Below are positions 36,601-45,824 of a DNA stretch of 64,000 bases, one piece after another (the stretch's first letter is position 1; each line of letters starts with the position of its first letter). The notes under the pieces were generated by a model. It did not search any database, was not told where the DNA came from, and saw only the letters and a list, made by a program, of their open reading frames with translations. Both the position numbers and the translations under genes were made by a program. The stretch comes from an uncultured Sulfitobacter sp. (GTDB lineage Bacteria; Pseudomonadota; Alphaproteobacteria; Rhodobacterales; Rhodobacteraceae): NCBI RefSeq assembly GCF_947497275.1, contig NZ_CANMFS010000008.1, forward strand, positions 78,429 to 142,428, written 5' to 3'.

Positions 36601-37341
36601 GTGACCTATTGCGTCGGCCTGCGGTTGAAACAAGGCTTGGTGTTCATGTCCGACACGCGAACCAACGCGGGCGTCGATAACTTTTCGGTGACGAAAAAGA
36701 TGTTCACCTGGCATGTGCCGGGCGAGCGGATGATCACTTTGATGACTGCCGGAAATCTTGCCACGACACAGGCGGTTATCAGCCTTCTGGAAGAGCGCTC
36801 CAAGCAGCCGTCCGACCGCAGCCCGACTATCCTCGAACAACCGACGATGTTTCAGGTGGCGCGCGTGGTCGGTGCGACGCTGATGGAAGTGATCGAAAAC
36901 AGCGGCCCCGAGGGCCAGACAGCGACATCGCAGTTCAAGGCATCCGTTATCGTCGGCGGGCAGATCAAGGGCGGGATGCCGACCCTGTTTCTGATCTATC
37001 CCGAAGGCAATTTTATCGAGATCAGCGAAGACAATCCCTTTTTTCAAATCGGTGAAGCGAAGTACGGTAAACCGATCCTCGTGCGGGCCTATGAAGCGGA
37101 CATGAGCTTTGAGGATACGATCAAGTTGCTGATGGTGTCGTTTGATTCCACGATCAAAGCGAACCTGTCCGTCGGGCTGCCGCTGGATCTGCAGGTCTAT
37201 GCCAAGGACAGCTTTGAACCTACCGAGCTGCCACGCATCACCCAGGACGACGAATACTATCAGCTTATCTCCCAAAGTTGGGGGGAGGCGCTGCGAACGG
37301 CGTTGATGCATTTGCCAAGCTACAAACTGCAATCGGACTGA
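36601..37341 (+). CDS. Anbu proteasome-type peptidase
   Basis: The 246-residue protein is an Anbu (ancestral beta subunit) member of the N-terminal nucleophile hydrolases. The GTG start at 36601 is supported because it places Thr directly after Met (MTYCVGLRLKQGLVFMSDTR), where cleavage of Met would free the catalytic Thr. Asp18, Arg20 and Lys33 of proteasome beta subunits are matched by SDTR and SVTKK. Anbu forms open rings or helices in the cytoplasm. It closes the five-gene operon, 50 bases after the second transglutaminase gene. Confidence 0.93.
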   Translation: MTYCVGLRLKQGLVFMSDTRTNAGVDNFSVTKKMFTWHVPGERMITLMTAGNLATTQAVISLLEERSKQPSDRSPTILEQPTMFQVARVVGATLMEVIENSGPEGQTATSQFKASVIVGGQIKGGMPTLFLIYPEGNFIEISEDNPFFQIGEAKYGKPILVRAYEADMSFEDTIKLLMVSFDSTIKANLSVGLPLDLQVYAKDSFEPTELPRITQDDEYYQLISQSWGEALRTALMHLPSYKLQSD

Positions 37342-37351
37342 CAACTGCCGG

Positions 37352-38035
37352 TCAGGCTTTGCCAATGAGCCGGTACCGCGCAATCTGATGAAACAGTCCC
37401 TCGCTGTCCTCTCCCATGAGCGTTACCGCGTCGATGGGATAAGGCTGCGGGACGAGGGATTCCACCCGGGCAGCCAGCGCCGCAATGACGCGTGCCGCAT
37501 CGCTGTGGGAAAGTGATCCGGTCAGCGTGATATGAAAGTTGAAGTCGTCAAAGACATACGGATATCCCCATCCGTGCAGCTGCTCCGTCTGACGTGCGCT
37601 TAACCGCGCGGGCACGCGGCGCGCGATTTCCGGGTCAGTCAGCGGGGCGCGAAACCGGTCGAACGCGCGCACGACCTCTTCGGCGAGCGCGCATAGGGCA
37701 CGGCTGTCAGCCGTCGGGCGCAACGCCACGAAACGGAACCTGTCGCTCAGCGCGACCTGCGAAAGCATGACCGGCGCGCGGGTGGCCGCGAACTCGGCCA
37801 TCGCGCGCTCAAGGTCGATTTGGTCCGCACCATTGATTAGACGAAATGGCGCCTTCAGCGTCGCGTGCAGCCCATATTTCCGTGGTGCCGCGGTAACGGA
37901 GGACACGTCGACACCGTCGATTTGTGGATGCGCAGCGGCCTTGCCGCGCGCGCTGTCCCACCCCAACCAAGAGGCGCCGAACTCCGCCAGCGGACCTTCG
38001 GGCGGCGTGTGGAAAACCGCGTAACGTGTATACAT
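37352..38035 (-). CDS. 2H phosphoesterase-like DUF1045 protein
   Basis: The 227-residue protein begins MYTRYAVFHTPPEGPLAEFG and carries the two HxT motifs of the 2H superfamily in YGLHATLKAPFR and FNFHITLTGSLS. DUF1045 members often sit in phosphonate operons, but no phn gene is present here. A cyclic phosphodiester or similar ligand is plausible. It converges on the Anbu gene with 10 bases between stops. Confidence 0.83.
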   Translation of the reverse strand: MYTRYAVFHTPPEGPLAEFGASWLGWDSARGKAAAHPQIDGVDVSSVTAAPRKYGLHATLKAPFRLINGADQIDLERAMAEFAATRAPVMLSQVALSDRFRFVALRPTADSRALCALAEEVVRAFDRFRAPLTDPEIARRVPARLSARQTEQLHGWGYPYVFDDFNFHITLTGSLSHSDAARVIAALAARVESLVPQPYPIDAVTLMGEDSEGLFHQIARYRLIGKA

Positions 38036-38062
38036 CGCGCCCGCCCCTGCGTGCCGCTGCCT

Positions 38063-39622
38063 CTATAGCATGACTTCGATGAGACGTGGACCAGATCCCG
38101 ACAGGCCTTCGTCCATCGCCGCTTCCAGCGCCTCGCACTCCGTGACCTGCTCTGCCTCGACGCCCATGGAACGGGCCATCTGCACCCAGTCGATGGCGGG
38201 TCGGTCGAGGCTGAGCATGTCCAGCGCGCGGGGGCCAGGATTGCTCACCCCGACGTTGGTCAACTCGCCGCGCAGAATCTTGTAGCTGCGGTTCGCGAAG
38301 ATCAGGACAGTGATGTCGAGATTCTCACGCGCCATCGTCCACAGCGCCTGAACAGTGTACATCGCCGAGCCGTCGCCGAGCAACGCCAGCACCTTTCGGT
38401 CAGGACAGGCGACGGCGGCACCGATGGCCACCGGCATGCCGTAGCCGATGGACCCCCCGCAATTGTTGAGCCAGTCATGCTTTGGCGCGCCTTTGGTAAC
38501 GGGAAAGAATGCGCGACCCGTGGTGATGGATTCGTCCACGACGATGCCGTTTTCAGGGATTGCACGGGCGATCACAGCGGCAAGATTGTCGAGGTTGATC
38601 GTACCTTCGGGGCGGTCGGGCAATTCCGCCTCGGCAACATGTGCGGGGGGGGTATCGGTGGCCCCGGTCGCCGCGCACAAAGCGTCGAGCGCGCCAGTCA
38701 GATCCGCACCGCCATCCGCCAGCTTGAGAATTTCGGCGCCCTCACGTGTCAGAACGGCGGGCATACCGGGATAGGCGAAAAACCCGATGGGCGCACGCGC
38801 GCCCAGAAGGACGATACGCTTGTAGGGTTCGAGCACTTTCAGCGCGATATCGATGGGATAGGGCACACGGCCCACAACGACCCGTCCCGCACCCCGTTCA
38901 AGCCGCGCGTTCGCCCATTCCGACAACAGCTTGCAGCCGGTCTTTGCCGCGATGCGGCCCGCCGTCTTAAGATTGGCCTCGGTCAACGCCCCGCCGCCAA
39001 GCAACAACAGCGTCTCTGGGCCATCGAGAGCCTGCGCCGCCTGCTCCAGAATGCTGTCATCGAAGGGCTGCGGTGCCGGCACGGCAAGCGCGTCCTGCGG
39101 CACCCCGCCGTCCGTCCATGCCGTATCGCTCGGCAGGATCAACGATGCGATCTGACCCGGTGCGGTCATCGCGGCCTGCACCGCGTCGGCGGCGTCCTGT
39201 CCGACTGTCGTGGAGGTGGGCGAGGTACGAACCCAATGCGATACGGGCCGCGCGATGCCCTCGATGTCCGAGGTAAGCGGCGCGTCGAGTTCGATGTGGC
39301 TCGGCGCGTGCTCGCCGATGATATTCACGACGCCGGAGCCCGCTTTCTTCGCGTTGTGCAGATTCGACAGGCCATTGGCGAGGCCGGGGCCGAGGTGGAG
39401 CAGCGTCGAGGCGGGTTTGCCCGCCATCCGGTAGTACCCATCGGCGGCACCGGTCGCGACGCCTTCCTGCAAGGCCAGCACGGATCGCATCCCCGCTACA
39501 TGATCCAGTGCGGCGACAAAATGCATTTCGGAGGTTCCGGGATTGGTAAAACACACCTCGACCCCGCTCGCCAGAAGGGTTTTCACGAGGCTTTCGGCGC
39601 CGTTCATGGTGTCATCAGTCAC
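38063..39622 (-). CDS. Thiamine diphosphate-dependent decarboxylase/acetolactate synthase-like enzyme
   Basis: The 519-residue protein has the three ThDP-fold domains. The N-terminal FTNPGTSEMHFVAALDHV and ALQEGVATGAADGYYR hold the glutamate that activates the cofactor, and LLGDGSAMYTVQALWTMARE with FANRSY is the ThDP/Mg motif. Benzoylformate decarboxylase and acetolactate synthase-like enzymes share this pattern, so the substrate is probably a 2-oxo acid. A GTG at 39622 overlaps the ligase stop by four bases (GTGA) and is preferred; an ATG at 39607 is the alternative. It is the last gene of a transporter-ligase operon. Confidence 0.85.
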   Translation of the reverse strand: MTDDTMNGAESLVKTLLASGVEVCFTNPGTSEMHFVAALDHVAGMRSVLALQEGVATGAADGYYRMAGKPASTLLHLGPGLANGLSNLHNAKKAGSGVVNIIGEHAPSHIELDAPLTSDIEGIARPVSHWVRTSPTSTTVGQDAADAVQAAMTAPGQIASLILPSDTAWTDGGVPQDALAVPAPQPFDDSILEQAAQALDGPETLLLLGGGALTEANLKTAGRIAAKTGCKLLSEWANARLERGAGRVVVGRVPYPIDIALKVLEPYKRIVLLGARAPIGFFAYPGMPAVLTREGAEILKLADGGADLTGALDALCAATGATDTPPAHVAEAELPDRPEGTINLDNLAAVIARAIPENGIVVDESITTGRAFFPVTKGAPKHDWLNNCGGSIGYGMPVAIGAAVACPDRKVLALLGDGSAMYTVQALWTMARENLDITVLIFANRSYKILRGELTNVGVSNPGPRALDMLSLDRPAIDWVQMARSMGVEAEQVTECEALEAAMDEGLSGSGPRLIEVML

Positions 39623-41193
39623 GGGTTTTCCTTTTGATTTTTCCAGTAGGGTGCGCGCAGATCCTTCTTGAGGATCTTGCCGATGGTGCTGCGGGGCAGG
39701 CTTTCGCGGACCTCCACCGCCGACAGGCGCTGGCTTTTGCCCAGTATGTCGTTTGCGCGGTTGCGCAGATCGTCGCCAGTGCGCGCCGCGCCTTCGCGCA
39801 GCACTACGAGGCCCAGCGGCGTCTCGCCCCACTGCTCAGACGGCACACCGATCACGGCGGCGTCCACGACGTCGGGATCCGAAAGCAGAACCAGCTCAAG
39901 ATCATTGGCATAGATGTTGAGGCCGCCGGAAATGATCATGTCCTTCTTGCGGTCGGACAGGACCAGAAATCCGTCCTTGTCGAACGACCCCATATCGCCG
40001 GAGCGAAAGAAAATCTCTCCGTCAGCATCGCGCCAGATGTACTCGGCCGTCAGATCATCGCGACCGTAGTATCCCGCCATCATCGTCGGTCCGCGCCCGC
40101 AGATCTCGCCAACCGTGCCGGGCGGGACTTCATTGCCCTGCGCGTCGATCAGTCGGATGTCGTTACCCGGCGCAAGCTGGCCAACCGTGTGCAGCTTGGT
40201 GGGGTGTTCATCGGCGACCAGGACGGTAACGCCGCCGCCTTCGGTCAGGCCGTAGTATTCGATTAGCTTACCGGGAAACCGGGCGAGCACATCTTCCTTC
40301 ACATCGCGGCGCAGGGGGGCGGAGGTAGAGAATTTGATCCGCATGGCGTCCAGATCGAAACTGTCGAAATCGACCACGTCCATGATGCGCTTGTACTGGA
40401 CGGGCACCAGCATCGTATGGGTTATCTTCTCGCGCGCGGCGATTTCGAGGTATGCGCGCGCGTCGAATTTGGGCATCAGATACACCGTGGACCCGCCGAA
40501 CAGCGTCGGAAGGAACGATACTATGGTGGTATTGGAATAAAGCGGCGTCGAAATCAGCGTGCGGGCCTCGTCGTCGTATCCATTGGGCGTCACGCGGTCC
40601 ATCTGCGCCGCGCGCATCCAGTGATTGTGCAAGATCCCCTTGGGGGTGCCCGTGGTGCCGGACGAATAGATCAGGTTGAACGGATCGTTCATGTCGATGG
40701 GAACCATCGGGTCATCCGTACCCGCATTGGCCAACGCGTCTTCGTAGCTTTGATAGCCGGGGTCGGCAAAATCAATCGCGAAGCGTTCGAGCGGAAGAGA
40801 GGGCAGAAAGCTGTCCACCAGGTCCCGGTACTGCGCGGCGACAAAGATCGCGCGCGCGCCGCAATCCAACAGCATCTTGTGCAACGCGTCGGGCGATGCC
40901 ATCGACGATAGCGGCGTGACGCATCCACCGGCGCGCAGGATGCCCATGAAAAGCTCGGCGTAGGGTATGGAATTGGGCGAGATCACCGCGACGGTGTCGC
41001 CTTTTTGCAGCCCCCGGTCGAGCAGCAGGTTTGCGACCTTGTTGATCCGGGTATCGAAGGAACCCCAGCTGAGGGTTTCTCCTGCACATACGATTGCAGT
41101 CTTGTCGGGATGCGCGCGCGCGTTCACGCGGACCCGGTCGACGATGGTTTCGACCGGCGGCGTGCCGGAGACGGGAGGTTCGATCTTGATCAT
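39619..41193 (-). CDS. AMP-forming acyl-CoA synthetase/ligase in TRAP operon
   Basis: The 524-residue enzyme has the P-loop LIYSSGTTGTPKGILHNH, the A5 motif YYGLTEGGGVTVL, the hinge FFRSGDMGSFDKDGFLVLSD with RKKDMIISGGLNIYANDLE, and the catalytic lysine stretch LPRSTIGKILKKDLR. It differs from the first ligase in the window at the substrate pocket. The ATG at 41193 overlaps the fused permease stop by four bases, tying it to the uptake system, so the imported acid is likely its substrate. Confidence 0.92.
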   Translation of the reverse strand: MIKIEPPVSGTPPVETIVDRVRVNARAHPDKTAIVCAGETLSWGSFDTRINKVANLLLDRGLQKGDTVAVISPNSIPYAELFMGILRAGGCVTPLSSMASPDALHKMLLDCGARAIFVAAQYRDLVDSFLPSLPLERFAIDFADPGYQSYEDALANAGTDDPMVPIDMNDPFNLIYSSGTTGTPKGILHNHWMRAAQMDRVTPNGYDDEARTLISTPLYSNTTIVSFLPTLFGGSTVYLMPKFDARAYLEIAAREKITHTMLVPVQYKRIMDVVDFDSFDLDAMRIKFSTSAPLRRDVKEDVLARFPGKLIEYYGLTEGGGVTVLVADEHPTKLHTVGQLAPGNDIRLIDAQGNEVPPGTVGEICGRGPTMMAGYYGRDDLTAEYIWRDADGEIFFRSGDMGSFDKDGFLVLSDRKKDMIISGGLNIYANDLELVLLSDPDVVDAAVIGVPSEQWGETPLGLVVLREGAARTGDDLRNRANDILGKSQRLSAVEVRESLPRSTIGKILKKDLRAPYWKNQKENP

Positions 41194-43199
41194 TGGCTTC
41201 CGACCGCTTTTGCCCCGGCTGAATTTGCACGCCATGCAACGAACAACGGCAAAGCACACAGGGCGGCACCGATGACGAAAGATTCGACATAGCCGATGTT
41301 CATGATGTCAGTCTTCGGTTTGGCGATCATTACGCCGCCGAAGAACAGCATTACGCGCAGTGGCAGACCGGCAGCTCCTGTCAACGGCCCCACAAGGCTG
41401 ACGTAGCCTTGCAGCGCCGCCCCGATCATCGCAACGCCGATCAACGCACAGCTCAGGGCGGTGACGACCTCGAGCGCGGGTGCCTGTCCGATCAGTGCGG
41501 GGTTCAATACGAAGAAGAAAGGCGCGATGTAGATGACGCCGCCCAGGCGCATCGCCTCGAACCCGGTTGCGATCGGATTGGACCCGGCCATGGTGGACGC
41601 GGCGAAAGCACCCAGGGCAACGGGGGGCGTGATGTAGCTGACCATGCCCCAATACAGAATGAACAGGTGCACAGCGAGCTGGTTCAGCCCGCCGGCTTCC
41701 AGCGCGGGTGCGAGTACGACGGCAAGGAAGATATAGCACGCCGTAACCGTCATCCCCATACCGAAGATGAACGCCGTGACCGCGCCCATGAGTACCAGCA
41801 CCAGCGTGTTGTCACCCGCCATGAAAACCAGTTCGTTGACCAGCGTCCCGGCAAGCCCGGTGGCGGAGAACGAGCCCACGATAAGACCGACACCCAGCAG
41901 GATCGCCGTCAGTTCGGCAAGACCCATGCCAACGCCCACGATCATGTTGCCAAGCCGTTCGAGGTTAAGCCGGTGGGACGCGCGGAACTGGTTTACCACG
42001 AGCAGCAGTGCAGTTGCGTAGAAAGGCGCGGAGGTTTCGCGGCGCATGACGATCATCATGAACAACAGCAGCGCGAAAACAAAGATGTAGGGCCAGCCTT
42101 CTTTCATCACCTGCTTGAGAACCGGCAGATCCGGCTTGGGCAGACCGCGCAGGCCACGACGCGCGGAATAGGCGTCGATCTGTACGAAAAGGCTGAAGTA
42201 GTACAGAATGCTCGGGATCGCCGCCGCGAGCGCGATTTCCACGTAGGGACGCGACAGGAACGATGCCATGACGAACGCGGTGGCCCCCATGATGGGCGGC
42301 ATCAACACACCGCCGGTGGAGGCGCAGGCCTCTGTCGCGGCGGCGGTCTTGGCGGAAAAGCCGGTTTTGCGCATGGCGGGAATTGAGACTGCGCCGGTCG
42401 TCAGCACATTCGAGATGACCGAGCCGGACATCGACCCCATGAACCCGGATGCGAAAATCGACACTTTCGCAGCGCCGCCGCGGTACCCGCCGACCATGCC
42501 AAGGGCGAGATCGTTGAAGAATTGACCGCCCCCGGTACGCTGCAGGACCGCGCCGAACAGGATAAAGCCGATGACCACGCCACCGAAGGCCTTCATGGGG
42601 ATGCCGAAAGAACTTTCGGCTGAATAGATGTGATAGGGAACCGTCTGCATGAACGTGCTTTGGAAGCCCGAAAACGGGTCAGGCACCTGCCCTGCGAAAG
42701 TCGGGTAGAACGCAAACAGGGTGACGATGCAGAACAGGATCAACCCACCCGCGCGGCGGGTCGCTTCGAGGATCAGCAGGAAAAAGACCACGGCGACGTA
42801 TTGCGCAAACTCGGGCGCCGCGTATTCCCATCCCTGCGATAGGTTCGCCTGTGCATTCTGGCTCAGGTAGAATGTCGTGACGAGCGACAGCGCGAAGAGC
42901 ACCCAGTCCAGCACGGAGGGCGTTCCGCCCTTGCCACCGCGGATCTGGAAGATGAGAAAGCTGAGAGCCAGGAACAGGCCGCCCAGCAGATAGAGGTACC
43001 GCCCGTCGATCAGGACGATTCCAAAAACCTGGATGTTGAAAAGCTGGTTCACGACCAGCGCCAGCGAGAACAGCGTGCCGATGATCACGACCCAACGTGC
43101 CGGTCCGGCAATACGCTCGGCGGGTGTGGCTCCGTCGATGGAAACCTCCTCAAATGCCTTTTTCGGCGCCGAGGTGTCGGGCGTATTTTCGTTGGACAT
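41190..43199 (-). CDS. Fused TRAP transporter permease (4TM-12TM, TAXI type)
   Basis: The 669-residue membrane protein joins small and large TRAP permease parts. The N-terminal part has about four to six helices (WVVIIGTLFSLALVVNQLFN), then the DctM-like block IFASGFMGSMSGSVISNVLT followed by GAVSIPAMRKTGFSAKTAAA and ATEACASTGGVLMPPIMG. This is the form that works with TAXI binding proteins, one of which is encoded just upstream. Ion-coupled uptake of an organic acid is expected. A hairpin sits between it and the binding protein gene. Confidence 0.94.
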   Translation of the reverse strand: MSNENTPDTSAPKKAFEEVSIDGATPAERIAGPARWVVIIGTLFSLALVVNQLFNIQVFGIVLIDGRYLYLLGGLFLALSFLIFQIRGGKGGTPSVLDWVLFALSLVTTFYLSQNAQANLSQGWEYAAPEFAQYVAVVFFLLILEATRRAGGLILFCIVTLFAFYPTFAGQVPDPFSGFQSTFMQTVPYHIYSAESSFGIPMKAFGGVVIGFILFGAVLQRTGGGQFFNDLALGMVGGYRGGAAKVSIFASGFMGSMSGSVISNVLTTGAVSIPAMRKTGFSAKTAAATEACASTGGVLMPPIMGATAFVMASFLSRPYVEIALAAAIPSILYYFSLFVQIDAYSARRGLRGLPKPDLPVLKQVMKEGWPYIFVFALLLFMMIVMRRETSAPFYATALLLVVNQFRASHRLNLERLGNMIVGVGMGLAELTAILLGVGLIVGSFSATGLAGTLVNELVFMAGDNTLVLVLMGAVTAFIFGMGMTVTACYIFLAVVLAPALEAGGLNQLAVHLFILYWGMVSYITPPVALGAFAASTMAGSNPIATGFEAMRLGGVIYIAPFFFVLNPALIGQAPALEVVTALSCALIGVAMIGAALQGYVSLVGPLTGAAGLPLRVMLFFGGVMIAKPKTDIMNIGYVESFVIGAALCALPLFVAWRANSAGAKAVGSQ

Positions 43200-43224
43200 G
43201 GGCTGGCTCTCTTTAACAGAAGTC

Positions 43225-43259
43225 GAAAAAGACCGGCCGGCATACCGCGCCGACCGGTC
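43225..43259 (-). terminator. Hairpin with T-run between TAXI binding protein and permease genes
   Basis: On the minus strand an 11-base stem (GACCGGTCGGC with GCCGGCCGGTC, one mismatch) is followed by TTTTTC. It should act as a partial terminator within the operon. Confidence 0.7.
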
Positions 43260-43276
43260 CGATTAACGGCTCAGGA

Positions 43277-44413
43277 TCAGAATGTGATCTCGAACCCGCC
43301 ATCTTTCAAAGCCTGACGACGCGCTTGCGCCCATGCCGCCTCCCAATCTTCGGGATCGGTTTCCTTCAGTGCGTCCCACGCACCGATCAACGCTTCCTGG
43401 CGCTTGACCAAGTTGTCGTTATGCGCCTGCGCGGCATCCGACCAGACACCTTTCTCGGTATAATAGCGGATCGCACCTTCATGATAGGGAACGACCCATT
43501 CCATATCCTGTTTGTCGATTGACCAGCCGCTGATGCCGGGGGCCTTGCCGTCATACTGCGGGAACAGCTCGACCATCGCTTTGGTCATGTTATAGACCAG
43601 ATCTTCGTCCGTCTCGTCCGTTGCCGTCAGAACAGGATAGGCATAGCCCGCGCCCTGATAGCCGTCAGTGCCGTCGATTGTCGCGCCGACCATGGCCTTA
43701 TTCGGCGTAAAGAAGGGGGCGATTGCCGTCATCCGCGCGATACCTTCGGCGTTGTCAGGATCGATCGGGGGCCAGAACAAACCGCGCGGACCCGCTTCGG
43801 CCTCATAGGCCTTGCCGGAGTTCGTGGAGGCGAAGGTCGCATCGACCTGGCCTTCGATCAAACCGGTCCAGCCGGCACCGAACCCACCGAAATCGACGCG
43901 CTCCACGTCATCCCATGTCAGCCCGCCGTAGGCAAGATAGGCTTCCGTGTTCACGTTCAACGCCGGCGCGCCGACGATGTAGGCCACGCGCTTGCCCTTG
44001 AGATCGGAGAACTCCTCGATGCCCATATCGGCGGCTACGCCGACCGCAAGATTGATCGCGCCGCCGTTGTTGGCCATCAGGACGCGGATCGGCTGTGGAC
44101 CCCAGTTTTCGGCACCGAAATCAAACACGCCTTCTTGCGCCATGAAACTGCCACCGACACCCGTCGCGGAGAATTCGACGCGACCCTGCCGCAGCGGTTC
44201 AGTGCGTGAAACGTCGTTCTTTCCCGGCAGCACGCGCAGGTTTACACCCGTCGCATCCTGCAGCGCCGCACCGATGGCCACGGCCTGGTTATAGCCGGCC
44301 GATCCGGTGTCGTAGGCTGTCCAGCTCAGTTGTTTTGGCAGATCTATCTCCTGCGCTGTCGCCATCGTGGCCGACAGGCCGAAAACAGCAATAGCCGTAG
44401 TAAAATTATTCAT
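43277..44413 (-). CDS. TAXI family TRAP transporter solute-binding protein
   Basis: The 378-residue protein has a signal peptide ending TMATAQEIDLPKQLSWTAYD and TAXI blocks TGSAGYNQAVAIGAALQDAT, GVNLRVLPGKNDVSR and GVAADMGIEEFSDLKGKRVAYI. The family binds glutamate or 2-oxoglutarate-like acids in known cases. The ATG at 44413 follows AGGGAGG. It is the first gene of the transporter, ligase and ThDP operon. Confidence 0.93.
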   Translation of the reverse strand: MNNFTTAIAVFGLSATMATAQEIDLPKQLSWTAYDTGSAGYNQAVAIGAALQDATGVNLRVLPGKNDVSRTEPLRQGRVEFSATGVGGSFMAQEGVFDFGAENWGPQPIRVLMANNGGAINLAVGVAADMGIEEFSDLKGKRVAYIVGAPALNVNTEAYLAYGGLTWDDVERVDFGGFGAGWTGLIEGQVDATFASTNSGKAYEAEAGPRGLFWPPIDPDNAEGIARMTAIAPFFTPNKAMVGATIDGTDGYQGAGYAYPVLTATDETDEDLVYNMTKAMVELFPQYDGKAPGISGWSIDKQDMEWVVPYHEGAIRYYTEKGVWSDAAQAHNDNLVKRQEALIGAWDALKETDPEDWEAAWAQARRQALKDGGFEITF

Positions 44414-44777
44414 CGTTTCCTCCCTTTGATGATTTCGGAACACGCCGATTGTGTGGCGCATCCGATGCGGCGATGGACGTCATTATTTCGAAACGACGTT
44501 TCGCTCTTCGGAACAGGGTATGAATTTTGCGTTTCCATTGTCAACTGACCTTAAGCCAAATCGACGCGCCGGATCGCACGCGCGCTCAGTTCCCATATTC
44601 AGTGCGTTTCACCAGAGCGAACGGTACAGATCGGTCGCTGTGGCGGATACGGCCCCCGGCCTGCCGGGTGATAGATACGCACCGGCCGCAGGCGCGGGCG
44701 CCGCTCGCTGTGCTTTGTGCTAGACCTCGCGGGTGCGATGAATAAAACAAGGTATTCCCGTCGCCCGGAGGCTGTCG
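44414..44777. other. Divergent promoter region between TAXI operon and mnmH
   Basis: No coding pattern is visible. It should hold the promoter of the TAXI operon on the minus strand and that of mnmH on the plus strand. The perfect dyad at 44489-44503 is listed separately. Confidence 0.45.
44489..44503. promoter_or_regulatory. Perfect dyad, candidate operator upstream of the TAXI operon
   Basis: CGAAACG and CGTTTCG face each other around a single A. The site is 76 bases before the TAXI binding-protein start. Spacing and length suit a dimeric repressor of GntR, IclR or LacI type, but no such regulator gene is nearby. Confidence 0.4.
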
Positions 44778-45824
44778 ATGATTCCGCATTCCCTCTCGTC
44801 CCTGTCGTCCATTGCCGCAATCGGCGCGGACATGATCATCGACGTGCGCGCACCTTCGGAATTCGAGCACGATCATGTGCCAGGGGCGGTCAACCTGCCT
44901 GTCCTGTCAGACCGTGAACGGGACGAAGTCGGCACGGTCTATACCCAGCAAAGTCCTTTTCTGGCGCGCAAGATCGGGGCCGCGCTGGTTGCAGCCAACG
45001 CCGCGCGCCATCTGCAGGGACCGTTGGCGCAGATGCCCGGAGATTGGCAACCGCTGCTGTATTGCTGGCGCGGGGGCCAACGGTCGGGTGCATTCGCCAC
45101 GATTCTCGATCAGATCGGATGGCGCGTACACCTCATCGAGGGGGGCTATCGCAGCTATCGCCGACAGGTCAGCGCGCTGCTGTACGATACGCCGCTTCCG
45201 CACCGGGTTCGGCTGGTGGACGGGGGCACGGGCACGGGGAAAACTGCGCTGCTCCACCACTTGCGGGACGCGGGCGCGCAGACTCTCGATCTCGAGGGGC
45301 TGGCGCAGCACCGCGGTTCGCTCTTTGGTGGTCTGGATGCGCCGCAGCCCTCGCAGAAACTGTTTGAATCCCGGCTGGCCGCGGCCCTTGACGCGCTCGA
45401 CGCCACCAAAGTGACCTGGGTCGAAGGCGAAAGCAGCAAGATCGGTGCGCGGATGATCCCGCCGTCGTTATGGGCGCTTATGCGGGCGGCACCGCGCATC
45501 GAACTGGCAGCACCGCTGCCCGCGCGTGCCGCGTTCCTCGCCACCGCCTATGCCGATCTCACCGAAAACCGCGAGACGCTGGGACAGCGGATCGATCAGC
45601 TGCGCCCCTATCACGCCGCCGAGCGGATTGCCCGCTGGCATGGGCTGGCCTCGGCGGGCGATTGGCAGATGCTGGCGCAGGAGTTGATGGCCGAGCACTA
45701 TGATCCGCGCTATGCCAAACCGCAGGCGCGGGTAGAACAGTGCTCTGACCCTGTCGCGCTCGATGCTCTGGATACGCAGACGTTGGCACGAACGGCAACG
45801 GACCTGATCGCGCGGTTCAACTGA
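44778..45824 (+). CDS. mnmH: tRNA 2-selenouridine synthase
   Basis: The 348-residue enzyme has a rhodanese domain (MIIDVRAPSEFEHDHVPGAV) with the active Cys in LLYCWRGGQRSGAFA, followed by the typical SYRR linker and a P-loop domain with VDGGTGTGKTALLHHL. It replaces sulfur by selenium in 2-thiouridine at tRNA wobble positions, using selenophosphate from SelD. It faces the selD fusion and overlaps its end by eight bases. The rhodanese plus P-loop layout is diagnostic. Confidence 0.93.
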   Translation: MIPHSLSSLSSIAAIGADMIIDVRAPSEFEHDHVPGAVNLPVLSDRERDEVGTVYTQQSPFLARKIGAALVAANAARHLQGPLAQMPGDWQPLLYCWRGGQRSGAFATILDQIGWRVHLIEGGYRSYRRQVSALLYDTPLPHRVRLVDGGTGTGKTALLHHLRDAGAQTLDLEGLAQHRGSLFGGLDAPQPSQKLFESRLAAALDALDATKVTWVEGESSKIGARMIPPSLWALMRAAPRIELAAPLPARAAFLATAYADLTENRETLGQRIDQLRPYHAAERIARWHGLASAGDWQMLAQELMAEHYDPRYAKPQARVEQCSDPVALDALDTQTLARTATDLIARFN

